A stretch of DNA of 64,000 bases from Siphonodentalium dalli (lineage: Eukaryota; Mollusca; Scaphopoda; Gadilida; Siphonodentaliidae). The stretch is taken from contig CP136065.1 in the NCBI GenBank assembly GCA_032622095.1, positions 216,052,151 through 216,116,150 on the forward strand. Reading direction: 5' to 3'. The notes below the pieces were generated by a model. That model was not told where the DNA came from. It made no database searches and saw only the letters and a program-made list of their open reading frames with translations. A program made the position numbers and the translations under genes. This document shows, piece by piece, positions 51,201 through 56,945 of this stretch (position 1 is its first letter; each line of letters begins with the position of its first letter).

Positions 51201-54200
51201 AACCCATATCCACTGAAAAAGTGTGGATATCCTCTATATATTACAAAGGGATCAGGGCACACATCTTTTACAACTTTCATCTGCCCCTCTCCCATATGAA
51301 TGGAATTACATATGGTCCAATACAGTGTTTTAGAAGAAGTAGTATGGAACTGCCATCTTTGCTGGAATATATCCCTACAGATGTCACTAAGTACCAAGAC
51401 CATTGCTAGGCAGGGGCGCCGGAAGCATCCAAGGGCAGGGGGGGGGGGGGGCAGAGCCTACAAAAAGGGCACTTTTCCGCAAAAAGGGCATTTTCTCAGC
51501 AAACTCGGGAAAATAACCATAAATTCATTGTGGCAAAAATCCCTATTTTAATGGTATTTGTCGGTTTTTATGGCCGTTTTGTGATAAAATTGACAAAAAA
51601 TTAATATTCCTTGTGAAATTGGTGGTATTTGGACCAAAAAAGTCACATTTTGCTATAAAAACACGAGATTAAACACACAAAAAACATTTTCTGTCTCCAG
51701 AAAAAGGGCAAGTCCTGCCCCCGCTCGCCCCCCTTGGTCAAGGGCAGGGGGGTCAGCTGCCCACTCTGCCCCCCTCTTCCGGCGCCCCTGTTGCTAGGAT
51801 GTAGCAGGGCAATTCAACCAAGGGTCATATTACCATCATAACTCTCGTGAAAATTGTGTACAAATTCCAAATTCGAACTTGGACTGTATAACTGTATTTG
51901 GGTAGTAAACTCACATACCAAATTTCATCCATTCAGTTGATTCTATCGAAAATTATCAACCCGGAAACAAAAAGAGAACAGATGGAAGGACCAATAACAT
52001 CAAATATGCCCCGTATTTTTTTAAATGGGGGTATAACAAAGATGAATGAGCCTTGGTCTAGTCAAAACATTTGAAAACATTTGGCATCTTCTAAAATAAT
52101 AATAAAACTATTTTAATTTGACTTATCCCAATTTGAAACATAAAGGCTGATCCCTACAAGTATGACGGTGAGTGAATTGAATTAAACTTGGCAACTAATG
52201 AATATCAACAAATCGCATGTATCATATCAACTTACAGTTGGATCACATGGTCCAAGAACTTTAACCTCTGATGCTGTAAGTTCAATTGATTGACCAGCAG
52301 CCGGACTGTTTACAATTTCGCCAGTGACAGATATGCTAGCACCAAAGGTGAGGTCACTGTGGGAGAAAGTGACATATATGTTTCATTGTTTTATAATAGT
52401 TAGTAAATATGCCCAGATTTTGTACATCATATGTTCATTACGCATTTCGAACCGGGTTACTGGGGTTACTAGTAACCCTCATTTTGGCAATCGTGGAAAT
52501 ATTTTCATTTTTGTTGTTGGAGTTATTCTCTGATAATGAAATGTATCTTTGTCACTAAAAACAAGTCAGATTTTTAAAACAACTTCCAAATATAACTTTG
52601 TAACATTGTACATGTAATAATCATTTTGTTTATAACATGTCCAAATAACTTAATCATAAGCTGTCAATCCGAAGGAACATTATAAAATCATTGGTTGTCA
52701 CACATTTAATAGCCATTAAAATTATTTCACGATAACCTAAATTTCTTGATTACATTCTGCTATAGAAATGACAGCAGCATCGTGTGATATGACCATGCTT
52801 ATACTGTGTGCCTAAAATGTACATGAAAACTATTCAATACGTCCTGCGATATAAAAGGGAATTCCAGTGTTGCATAAAAATTCATTCAGATAGACCAGCC
52901 AACAGTGTTCATGCTGGATAGAAAAATATTTTGGCCAAAAGATTGGCAGTGCAGTGTGTTTTTTTGCAAAAATTTCTTGTCAAACTCTTAAATAACCGCC
53001 TTAAAAAATTCAGCTTTTTTACATCATTAGAACAGATCTCTTATATTGTGAGTGTAAACAGGTGTTGTTATAGTACTATAACATACATCGGTTATAAAGG
53101 ATAATGATATCTTCCATCAAATTGATAGTTTGAAATTGAAGTTTTCTGAAAATTCACGAATGGGGCACTCAAATTGTTCCTGGAATATGCACCAACATGT
53201 TTAATGGTATTTGAGTTTAGACTCACTGTGGACAGCGATGTGAATCTATCACGACCTGTAATGGTGTTGATGTTGATCCATCAACCAGATGAATGAATGT
53301 TAGCTCCTTCTGTTTCCTTACCGCTTTCACCCATCCCTGGAATTACATCAGAGATAAAACACTCTTCAAGATGTATGTATTTGTATAAATCAGATATAAT
53401 CATTGCATATATCTCATATATATTTTGAAGACCTCTGTTTGTCTGTCTGTCTGTATGTCTGTCTGTATGTCATTGATACAAATCTACGATTCTCGACCGA
53501 TCGGGACGAAACTTGGTACGTGTGTGTAGTTTGACCAGGTGGTCGTCGTTGTCGTATTGGCGAGCCCGTGCGGCGCCCGCTTCGCGCATGCACAGACGAG
53601 ATCTCGGAAACGGGTGGAGCTATCGACTTGAAATTTGCTATGTGAATGTATCTTGCCCCGGATACGAATTGTATCGGGTCGCCGAGCCCGTGCGATGCCA
53701 GCTTCACGCATGCGCAGACGAGATCTCGGAAACGGGTGGAGCTATCGACTTGAAATTTGGTATGTGAATGTATCTTGCCCCGGATACAAATTTTATCGGG
53801 TCGCCGAGCCCGTGCGACGCCAGCTTCGCGCATGCGCAGACGAGATCTCGGAAACGGGTGGAGCTATTGACTTGAAATTTGGTATGTGAATGTATCTTGC
53901 CCCGTATACGATTTTTATCGGGTCGCTGAGCCCGTGCGACGCAAGCTTCGCGCATGCGCAGACCAGATCTCGGAAACGGGTGGAGCCACAAGAAGTGCCA
54001 TCGCACCGCTTCTGAGAACGTCTGAGCACTTCACTTCACCCTGCCACTGTCGTTGGAATTGATGGGTTAATGATTAAGGAGCGTTCGTATCTGCGGTGTC
54101 GTTGTTAAAGACCGTTTATGTACATGAGTATAAATACGGCTCAATCGACCGTCTCGGAAACTGGGGATATCGAGACGAAATTTCGTACTTAGGGCTTCCA

Positions 54201-55175
54201 AGGGACGGGGGAGATTTTCGTCGGGTCAGTTTGTCCGCCTGAGGTGACTTTGACCTTGAAATGGCTACCCACAAATGACCTTGGGCGATATCTCGGTCGT
54301 CAGCGGTGACATCGACGTGAATTTTTTTATGTATGGTCAACTCGGGACGGGGAATATTTTGTCCACCCAACATGACCTTGAAACAGGTACCCGCAAATGA
54401 TAGCATGCTGTCGGCGTGCCTGTACGGGGTTACCTTGAAAAACAAAAATTAATGGATCGACCAAAGCCATGGGACCAATCCTGCCAGTGGCGGGCTAATC
54501 TGCTAGTATTATATATAACAAGAGATGGACTGTCGTCCAGTGTGGGCATACCTATAACCAATGACTGGTATACTCAGACAGATGGATACAAAAATCAGCA
54601 TTTTCATATAAACAAAGATGAATAACTATAGAACATAAAACCTAAACAAAAATGTTTGCACATGCCATTGAATGTCCTCATAGTGGTGAAAATCCATACC
54701 AAATACCATTGAGATCCGAGCACTACTGTTCGAGTGTACTAGTATGGTGTATGCTATTCCAGGATTGTGCACAACAATAGCTTTGGATGGAGTAAATTTT
54801 ATGGATTTTTTAAAACCCTATAATATTATTCCACTGGAATTGACTGGGCACATGAATTCATGGTGTCATTCAACAGTAAAATGTTAAATTGTGAGAATCT
54901 TCAACCAGTAAATGAATGTTTAGTGTGTTATAAGAACTAGTTAGAAATTATGTGCACAAATGATCAAGAGAATACTTTAGCTAGCTTACTTGTGTTTTGG
55001 CAGCACCGCCAATTTCTTTTGTCAATAGCAAATTGTGTATACGTTGTGTTGACAAGCTTCTTTCAAAAGAATGTACAGGTAGGCACCTGCATATTTTCCT
55101 TTTCAATCGCCATAAGGATCTAAAATTCATCATCCTCAACATTTCAGGGTGACAGCTGCTGAAATGAATGACCAT
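30104..55175 (-). CDS. NARS2: NARS2, mitochondrial asparaginyl-tRNA synthetase (13 exons)
   Basis: Thirteen minus-strand exons join in phase: 55175/55142-54990, 53336-53227, 52356-52236, 50783-50643, 47634-47554, 45343-45207, 42312-42180, 41431-41333, 40236-40145, 37741-37675, 32669-32538, 31524-31400, 30248-30104. The protein of about 511-522 aa (human 477) charges mitochondrial tRNA-Asn. Exon 1 has a basic, acid-poor mitochondrial targeting segment ([17 protein letters not shown]). Exons 1-3 are the OB-fold anticodon-binding domain ([11 protein letters not shown]). Exons 4-13 are the class II catalytic core with [28 protein letters not shown], motif 2 [21 protein letters not shown] (one residue shortened in family alignments) and motif 3 GFGLGFERF, ending [16 protein letters not shown]. 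The mitochondrial rather than cytosolic paralogue is indicated by the family match throughout and by the targeting peptide. Exon 9 is longer than the human equivalent. Confidence 0.95.
30212..30492 (-). repeat. 96-bp tandem triplication of the last-exon splice acceptor of NARS2
   Basis: Three copies with exact 96-bp period (the GTAAATGGAACAATA landmark falls at 30251, 30347 and 30443). On the minus strand each unit has an acceptor (CCATTTACAG) followed by the exon start coding [12 protein letters not shown]. Only the copy nearest 30248 continues into GGFGLGFER. The other two continue VGLHYS and the AT-rich intron-like sequence. Copy differences are few substitutions. Confidence 0.93.
30545..30958. 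mobile_element. TTAA-type MITE (AGGTACTCAATCCGA family, copy 2)
   Basis: 414 bp, TTAA at 30541-30544 and 30959-30962, ends AGGTACTCAATCCGAT and ATCAGATTGAGTACCT. Lies in NARS2 intron 12. Its right TTAA is shared with the next element. Confidence 0.9.
30963..31124. mobile_element. Small TTAA-type MITE, back-to-back with the previous one
   Basis: 162 bp between TTAA 30959-30962 and TTAA 31125-31128. Ends GGAGGTGCAGTCA and TTACACCTCC share the 7-bp GGAGGTG inverted repeat. No coding. Confidence 0.7.
31129..31399. other. NARS2 intron 12 (acceptor-distal part)
   Basis: No repeat or coding feature recognised before exon 12. Confidence 0.5.
31400..31524 (-). CDS. NARS2: NARS2 exon 12
   Basis: Encodes [20 protein letters not shown] then [20 protein letters not shown] and E plus two bases. 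Acceptor TTTCTGCAG, donor GTATGT. Aligns with the human [20 protein letters not shown] block. The split W codon (TG|G) is completed by exon 13. Confidence 0.94.
31753..32370 (-). mobile_element. LINE 3' fragment in NARS2 intron 11
   Basis: On the minus strand, about 32365-32079 reads as a LINE ORF2 C-terminus with a Cys/His cluster ([20 protein letters not shown]) followed by [19 protein letters not shown] and a stop. A 3' UTR-like stretch ends near TTTATTTTAACC (31760) on the plus strand. Truncated on its 5' side. It is a different subfamily from the 2.6-4.1 kb copy. Confidence 0.7.
32538..32669 (-). CDS. NARS2: NARS2 exon 11
   Basis: Encodes [20 protein letters not shown] then [20 protein letters not shown] and DSKT, phase 0 at both ends. 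Acceptor TTTTTGCAG, donor GTAAGT. Matches the [10 protein letters not shown]...IPVFVINYP...KPFYM block of the family. Confidence 0.95.
33401..33408. repeat. hAT target-site duplication, left
   Basis: CACTTATT, identical to 36309-36316. Confidence 0.95.
33409..36308 (+). mobile_element. Complete hAT-superfamily DNA transposon
   Basis: 2,900-bp element with 14-bp perfect TIRs (TAGGGTCCGGCGAA ... TTCGCCGGACCCTA) and a perfect 8-bp target duplication CACTTATT, the hAT hallmark. Subterminal regions are rich in GATTCGATTCG direct units. A second, internal 18-bp perfect inverted repeat (TTTCAATAGAGTTATTGC at 33638, complement at 35968) flanks the transposase gene. The single uninterrupted transposase frame makes this a candidate for a recently active copy. 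It sits antisense in NARS2 intron 10. Confidence 0.96.
33738..35642 (+). CDS. hAT transposase, BED zinc finger type, 634 aa
   Basis: Intact frame starting at the ATG in ATAATGGCGG ([10 protein letters not shown]); an upstream GTG-initiated extension has no support. Residues 15-45 form a BED zinc finger (C17, C20, H38, H43). The middle has typical hAT transposase features: [16 protein letters not shown] with the first likely catalytic Asp, a second acidic stretch [24 protein letters not shown] (C-x2-H helix), and DVSTRFNST, equivalent to the family's TRWNST. The C-terminal dimerisation region reads [19 protein letters not shown] ... [20 protein letters not shown] ... ETLIWSRVN. No stop or frameshift. 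The protein would bind TIRs in the nucleus and cut and paste the element. ZBED-like domestication is possible in principle, but intact TIRs and target duplication argue for a mobile copy. Minus-strand frames inside it are shadows. Confidence 0.95.
   Translation: MAEIKSYFEYSVDKFRCKSCTTVLSVQKTGTTSHLWAHLSRSHPAIHHEAKEKKDSKRKLTCNTSSSSGEPAKKKQLSLATFTMKKELGPDEKKKYDRAVLAFVVADGRPFEVAAGEGFINLCSDLTNGKYTPPNPRTLSRRLADIRSGLESVLCKTIKYEKGNSRPSITFDHWKADNSSNYLVLTLHYVSKDWTFVTKCLSVCNLEDRDADHTAEATKDIVSEQLAKYELRLDDIMYSTTDTTNVMPCTARLLDMPWMGCSAHILQLCINSALDSQPMIKNLISAVHKIAQFFNSSTVGLSALHKYQKTTKKNPDISAENSEMLPESDPPLDVSTRFNSTHMLLSWFHANIVPISLALVECQSRKNCAYVPPSPLSKPLSETLGAALPILRPTAEATSMLSADRSITVSILIPCIQTLRKNLLLDSAKGVKEFRNELLKQLNNRFDLSLAHLQAGTYLDPRFKSCMTNDTSVIEMYIESDLKHQGYDDDAVGATVAATSDKPLPTPQAPQPYSLTDSMFAEVEAAYEKTCMGSKENKALNSRLQVEMEAYSRVPLLGRKENPLSFWKINERSFPLLARAASDILGIQATNCSSERVNSVGGIVITDRRHRLSRYNAETLIWSRVNSSIILSSI
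36309..36316. repeat. hAT target-site duplication, right
   Basis: CACTTATT, identical to 33401-33408. Confidence 0.95.
36506..36715. mobile_element. Half copy of the AGGTACTCAATCCGA MITE family
   Basis: TTAA (36502-36505) followed by AGGTACTCAATCCGATTACT and the ATTTGATTCGAGTCGAGGAA arm. No right terminus is found, so it is truncated. Confidence 0.7.
37273..37295. repeat. Poly-G tract
   Basis: Run of 23 G in NARS2 intron 10; length may be unreliable. Confidence 0.93.
37675..37741 (-). CDS. NARS2: NARS2 exon 10
   Basis: Encodes (W)[18 protein letters not shown] and IKPA. Acceptor TTATTTCAG, donor GTAAGT. Aligns with human [21 protein letters not shown]. Joins directly to exon 11 (A|WGIDM). 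Confidence 0.93.
38260..38394. repeat. Long hairpin (MITE-like)
   Basis: ATAATGAATGTCTTGTCGTT with GACTATGCC is mirrored by GGCATAGTCAAC and AACAAGACATTCATTAT. Inner stem AATAGCGGTCC(G)GAGGAGGAATAGTCCA and complement around a CGCAGGCG loop. About 60-bp arms with few mismatches. Confidence 0.85.
39110..39289. mobile_element. Palindromic mariner-like MITE, copy B
   Basis: CAGTAATGCTCTAATTAATC ... GAGCATTACTG between TA dinucleotides. Same stem as copy A (TTGCCATTCATCGGAAAGCT). The right arm has lost the segment opposite ACTCCTTAAACACAGCAG. Confidence 0.88.
39589..39800. mobile_element. Palindromic mariner-like MITE, copy C
   Basis: 212 bp, CAGTAATGCCCTAAGTAATC ... TAGGTATTACTG with TA on the left and a mutated GT on the right. 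It is the fullest copy: both arms carry CAGAATTATGGGTAACTTTT and CAGGATTTAGTCGGAAATAT, giving a stem of about 100 bp. Confidence 0.9.
40145..40236 (-). CDS. NARS2: NARS2 exon 9 (divergent)
   Basis: Acceptor CTATAACAG; encodes [20 protein letters not shown] then [10 protein letters not shown] plus TG; donor GTAATG. Support is indirect but strong: without it exons 8 and 10 do not join in phase. With it (phase 0 in, phase 2 out) the frame is kept and fills the gap where human NARS2 has about 20 residues (after CHKF, before ISYTEA). Its sequence is not conserved with human, so it is the least certain exon. Confidence 0.72.
40291..40730. mobile_element. TTAA-type MITE (AGGCCCACTTAATTTTCGAA family)
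   Basis: 440 bp between TTAA 40287-40290 and TTAA 40731-40734. Ends AGGCCCCACTTAATTTTCGA and TTCGAAAATTAAGTGGGCCT. Inner arms CCAGATCACATTATATAC and GTATAATGTAATCTGG. In NARS2 intron 8. Confidence 0.88.
41042..41282. mobile_element. TTAA-type double-hairpin MITE (GGGAGC/GGAGCT family), decayed copy
   Basis: CCCTTTCATGATGGGAGTAT ... GAAGCTCCAGTCATGGAAGG, related to 27936-28183. Two hairpins with loops CCCGCAAAGGGAG and CCCTATGGGAG. The left target is mutated (TAAA); TTAA at 41283-41286. In NARS2 intron 8. Confidence 0.8.
41333..41431 (-). CDS. NARS2: NARS2 exon 8
   Basis: Encodes [20 protein letters not shown] then [13 protein letters not shown], phase 0 at both ends. Acceptor TTTGTCAG, donor GTAATT. 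Corresponds to the helix after motif 2 (human LMQVIEELFKATT...). Confidence 0.92.
42180..42312 (-). CDS. NARS2: NARS2 exon 7 (motif 2)
   Basis: Encodes [20 protein letters not shown] then [20 protein letters not shown] and QLIP. FRAE and EFYMIEAE are class II motif 2, which positions ATP and the tRNA acceptor. Acceptor CATTGCAG, donor GTAATA. Confidence 0.96.
42376..42529. repeat. 25-bp minisatellite
   Basis: About five units of CAAACAAGGGCAATAATTCC plus TACAT, then two 18-bp shortened units (CAAACAAGGGCAATAATT). Starts about 64 bases upstream of the exon 7 acceptor in NARS2 intron 6. Confidence 0.92.
42708..44859. mobile_element. 2.15 kb fold-back (giant inverted repeat) element
   Basis: The two halves are imperfect reverse complements over their whole length around a centre near 43800-43900. 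Matching landmarks: TAGTCCAGTGCATTTATG / CATAAATGCACTGGACTA at the ends; GATGATTTGACCAAATTTTC type arms; TAAACACAAAATATGATTAA at 43183 against TTAATCATATTTTGTGTTTA at 44492; GTCCATACAATGGAACACAC against its complement at 43255; GAAACTGACTCCAAATTT against AAATTTGGAGTAAGTTTC. Termini next to TA suggest a mariner-like origin. No coding frame survives. Confidence 0.85.
45207..45343 (-). CDS. NARS2: NARS2 exon 6
   Basis: Encodes [20 protein letters not shown] then [20 protein letters not shown] and LESII plus [14 protein letters not shown] is the family's signature before motif 2. Acceptor CATTTCAG, donor GTAAAA. The acidic insert DSDETG is longer than in human. Confidence 0.95.
45560..45700. mobile_element. 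Small hairpin MITE
   Basis: TAAGAAATGAATGTAGCGGT with GTGTGTGATTG at the left, CAATCACACACACCCACTAC with ATTCATTTCTTA at the right. 30-bp TIRs with two mismatches; interior not paired. In NARS2 intron 5. Confidence 0.8.
46330..47122. mobile_element. Probable TIR element in NARS2 intron 5
   Basis: CAGGCCAGACTTTCATTTTT at 46331 is mirrored by AAAAATGAAAGTCTGACAGG ending near 47120. Both are followed inward by TCGCTCGCTGG and GGCGCGC type sequence (GCGCGCCTC at 47093). No target duplication or transposase recognised. Confidence 0.6.
47229..47405. repeat. 34-39 bp minisatellite
   Basis: Five units beginning TTACCCAATGTGAA(C/T)RCACA and ending ATATGTTAG(C/G)GC. The first two are 39 bp and later units are shortened to 34-35 bp. 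In NARS2 intron 5. Confidence 0.85.
47554..47634 (-). CDS. NARS2: NARS2 exon 5
   Basis: Encodes [20 protein letters not shown] then GEVFEVT, phase 0 at both ends. TP-I-I-TSND-EGAGE is an invariant family motif. Acceptor CCCTATAG, donor GTGAGT. Confidence 0.95.
47794..48207. mobile_element. GAATGAGGTCCCCAGAG hairpin MITE, complete copy
   Basis: Begins TGTCATTTGTAGAATGAGGT and ends ACCTCATTTTGCAAATGACA. Each end is itself a hairpin (GGTGAATTTAGTGATGCTAT / GCTAGCATCACCAAATTCAC left; GGCGAACTTAGTGATGATAG / GGATAGCATCACTGACTTCA right). They flank a 200-bp middle identical in layout to 25660-25860. In NARS2 intron 4. Confidence 0.85.
48460..49586. mobile_element. 1.1 kb mariner-like TIR element with nested insertion
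   Basis: CAGTAAAACCTCTCCATACC at 48460 and CCGGTTTGGAGAGGTTTTA near 49300 form the long TIRs; the extreme right end GGTTTTACTG lies at 49577-49586. TA flanks both ends (48458-48459, 49587-49588). The right arm is interrupted by the nested element at 49303-49574. Nearer the centre, GTATCACTTTCCGCGTTCGG is not recognisably coding. In NARS2 intron 4. Confidence 0.8.
49303..49574. mobile_element. Nested TIR element with CGACTTCCCCGTCGAG ends
   Basis: CAATATCATACGACTTCCCC with GTCGAG against CTCGACGGGGAAGTCGTGTG with AGATTG. Contains a perfect 16-bp hairpin, CCCGTTATTTCGTTAA / TTTACGAAATAACGGG (about 49381-49421). Confidence 0.7.
49610..49855. mobile_element. TTAA-type MITE (TTCAGATAATAAGTTCAA family), complete copy
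   Basis: 246 bp with TTAA at 49606-49609 and 49856-49859. Ends CCCTTTCCATACTGAATGG and AATATTTAGTATAGAAATGG. The internal hairpin GTTCAGATAAT ... ATTATCTGAAC is partly decayed here. Confidence 0.88.
49957..50100. mobile_element. TTAA-type hairpin MITE fragment (CCCTTTCAGTACC end)
   Basis: TTAA at 49953-49956, terminus CCCTTTCAGTACCAAGTCCG, then CCCTGTGCC and a single intact 70-bp hairpin of the GCCAATGCATTCTC type. A second terminus-like TTTAACTCTTTCAGTGCCAG occurs at 50146 in the same orientation; no right end is found. In NARS2 intron 4. Confidence 0.7.
50643..50783 (-). CDS. NARS2: NARS2 exon 4
   Basis: Encodes [20 protein letters not shown] then [20 protein letters not shown] and AVHKYFQ, phase 0 at both ends. 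Matches the family's motif-1 region (EYLRQYPHFRCRTN...LRIRSEA). Acceptor TTTTATAG, donor GTAAGT. Confidence 0.95.
50886..50932. mobile_element. Terminal fragment of the GAATGAGGTCCCCAGAG MITE family
   Basis: GTCATTTGCAGAATGAGGTC and CCCAGAGGGTGAATTTAGTG only. About 100 bases upstream of the exon 4 acceptor. Confidence 0.6.
51411..51790. mobile_element. hAT-type MITE
   Basis: 380 bp with TIRs CAGGGGCGCCGGAAG and CTTCCGGCGCCCCTG and a perfect 8-bp target duplication TTGCTAGG (51403-51410, 51791-51798). A second inner inverted pair, AAGGGCAGGGGGG / CCTGCCCCCGCTCGCC, follows. TIRs differ from the autonomous hAT at 33409, so it needs a different transposase. In NARS2 intron 3. Confidence 0.94.
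52236..52356 (-). CDS. NARS2: NARS2 exon 3
   Basis: Encodes (H)[19 protein letters not shown] then [20 protein letters not shown] and T. OB-fold strands matching human FGSSVEVQGQLIKSP...VELKAEKIKVIG. Acceptor TCTCCCACAG, donor GTAAGT. Confidence 0.94.
53227..53336 (-). CDS. NARS2: NARS2 exon 2
   Basis: Encodes [20 protein letters not shown] then [16 protein letters not shown] plus CA. Matches human [22 protein letters not shown]. Acceptor TAATTCCAG, donor GTGAGT. Confidence 0.95.
53562..53990. repeat. 122-bp tandem repeat (about 3.5 copies)
   Basis: Unit contains GAGCCCGTGCGACGCCAGCT, TCGCGCATGCGCAGACGAGA, TCTCGGAAACGGGTGGAGCT and TTGAAATTTGGTATGTGAAT. Copies start near 53562, 53685, 53807 and 53929. 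Preceded at 53435 by GTCTGTCTGTCTGTATGTCT repeats and followed to about 54460 by related degenerate sequence (AACTGGGGATATCGAGACGA). More GC-rich than its surroundings. Stacked open frames on both strands are repeat shadows. In NARS2 intron 1. Confidence 0.9.
54990..55175 (-). CDS. NARS2: NARS2 exon 1 with mitochondrial targeting segment
   Basis: Ends [11 protein letters not shown] with donor GTAAGC, joining directly to exon 2 (Q|GW as in human KIQGW). Two start choices: 55175 ([11 protein letters not shown]...) or 55142 ([20 protein letters not shown]). The second gives a classic arginine/lysine-rich amphipathic presequence and is my preference. An upstream non-coding exon cannot be excluded. 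Confidence 0.85.
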
Positions 55176-55267
55176 ATATGATGCATTTAATCACAATGCC
55201 AAGCTATGTCATAAATTTGGCTAAAAAAACAGCAGTCCATGTTTATAAATTTTAGATGGTATATTAA

Positions 55268-55528
55268 CACTTTCTATTCTGAATGCATTCTCCTGTTCAG
55301 TTATAAAAGTATTCATTGGGATGGTCTATTATTCATTTGGATGGGTGTGCAGGTGATAAAAGCAGATGGCAGACAGGATAAATGATAATACAAATAAAGA
55401 AGGATTCTTATTCATTGGAGTGAAATGTTCAGATAATAAGTTCAACAAACGTTTGTTGAACTTATTATCTGAAAATTTCATAAGTGAACAAATTCGTCAA
55501 TATGTACTAGTAGTTAGTATAGAAAGGA
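55268..55528. mobile_element. TTAA-type MITE (TTCAGATAATAAGTTCAA family), complete copy
   Basis: 261 bp with TTAA at 55264-55267 and 55529-55532. Ends CACTTTCTATTCTGAATG and TTAGTATAGAAAGGA. It has a perfect internal hairpin, GTTCAGATAATAAGTTCAAC with its complement around AAACGTTT. Lies just upstream of NARS2 exon 1. Confidence 0.9.
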
Positions 55529-56762
55529 TTAAGTAAGGTGAGTCATTATATATGCTAGATACATTATTAATTATATATCTTGGATCAAAACAAGATAGAT
55601 TCCGGAACCTGCCAGCCCCGTCTCCAATGCTGTGCCCAAAATTATATTTCTCAATTTTGGCATTGTTCATGTTGCCAGATATTTATATTCGCCAATCAAT
55701 GCCAATGATCTGGGCATAATAGTAAAGACGTTTCAATTTACAAATCACTGTATCGGTATGCTAATAATTCATTGAAATGGATTCAATTTTCTTGAAGTTT
55801 CTTAATTTTCAATATATTTAATTTTTGAGTTCATAGGGTTGCAGTGTGCCAGCTAGAAAGCTATTATGTAAAATAAAATGAAAAATAAATATTTAATGAT
55901 TATGCACCCACTTGTCCTCAATCTATTCTCAACCTATTACCAGAAACCTAATTGCGAGATATCCTTCCCAATTTTTGCTTCAAAATATTCCATTGCATCA
56001 ATTGTAATACCAGCTGCTATAAAAAAGGTGTGATCAAGGCAGAAATTGGGCCTGACATACAGGGTGACATATGCCAAAATGGCAACTTCAATTCTACAAT
56101 GCTGGAGTCACACAACAGTGATTTGATTTAAACATATTTTATTATCATACTGTCTTAATAGAGACTGTGGGATTGGAGGACAAGTTCTTAAAACTTAGAA
56201 GAACCTCTTCTCCCCAGAGACACCTGGGAAATGGTTTAAGAAATGGATGTTGATTTGCTTGCGCTCCACAGAGTATGGATGCAAGTTGGTCTGATATTTT
56301 GAGAGGAATGTGAAAGCATCGGTATCTGTATTGTTACGTCCAAGATCCCAATAGTGGTAATGTAGGACGGTGACTGGGCAGATGTTAATTGCGCAGTTTT
56401 TGTGTCTCTTCCTCTTTTGCTGGCACTAGAGCAGCAAGGAAGGTCTCTGATGATTTAGACGACACAATATTATCCTCCAGCCAGGTGGTTCCAGTCGATT
56501 GTGGTGCGAACAAAGAAAGAATTCTCGTATTGTGCACAGAATGATCGTGGCACTTGGAAGCACTTGTTGTTTTTTGTTTCGTACTTCTTGACCAGGTTTG
56601 TTACTTGGTGGTCACTGAATGTTTTTGATGTTATCTTCCTGGTCTCTCTCTTTTTTGTGAGGAAGTTGTCGGATGGCACAGCTGGTACCAGGTTCATTAC
56701 CACCTTATAAAAGTATGACAGCCGCTGGATTTTTCTCCTCTCGTATAGTGGTGGTAGCTTTA

Positions 56763-56902
56763 GTTCATTGAGTATGGTCGTTCATTGAGTATGGTCGTTC
56801 ATTGAGTATGGTCGTTCATTGAGTTCATTGAGTATGGTCGTTCATTGAGTTCATTGAGTATGGTCGTTCATTGAGTTCATTGAGTATGGTCGTTCATTGA
56901 GC
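56763..56902. repeat. Short tandem repeat ATTGAGTATGGTCGTTC
   Basis: Repeats of ATTGAGTATGGTCGTTC with interspersed ATTGAGTTC, seven ATGGTCG landmarks. The expansion lies inside the LINE reading frame. Confidence 0.88.
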
Positions 56903-56945
56903 ATTCCACACATAAAAATGTCAGACCAACTTGCATCCTTGTAAT

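Noticed and set aside
53414-54029. Overlapping 75-139-codon frames on both strands
   Set aside because: Shadows of the 122-bp GC-rich tandem repeat.
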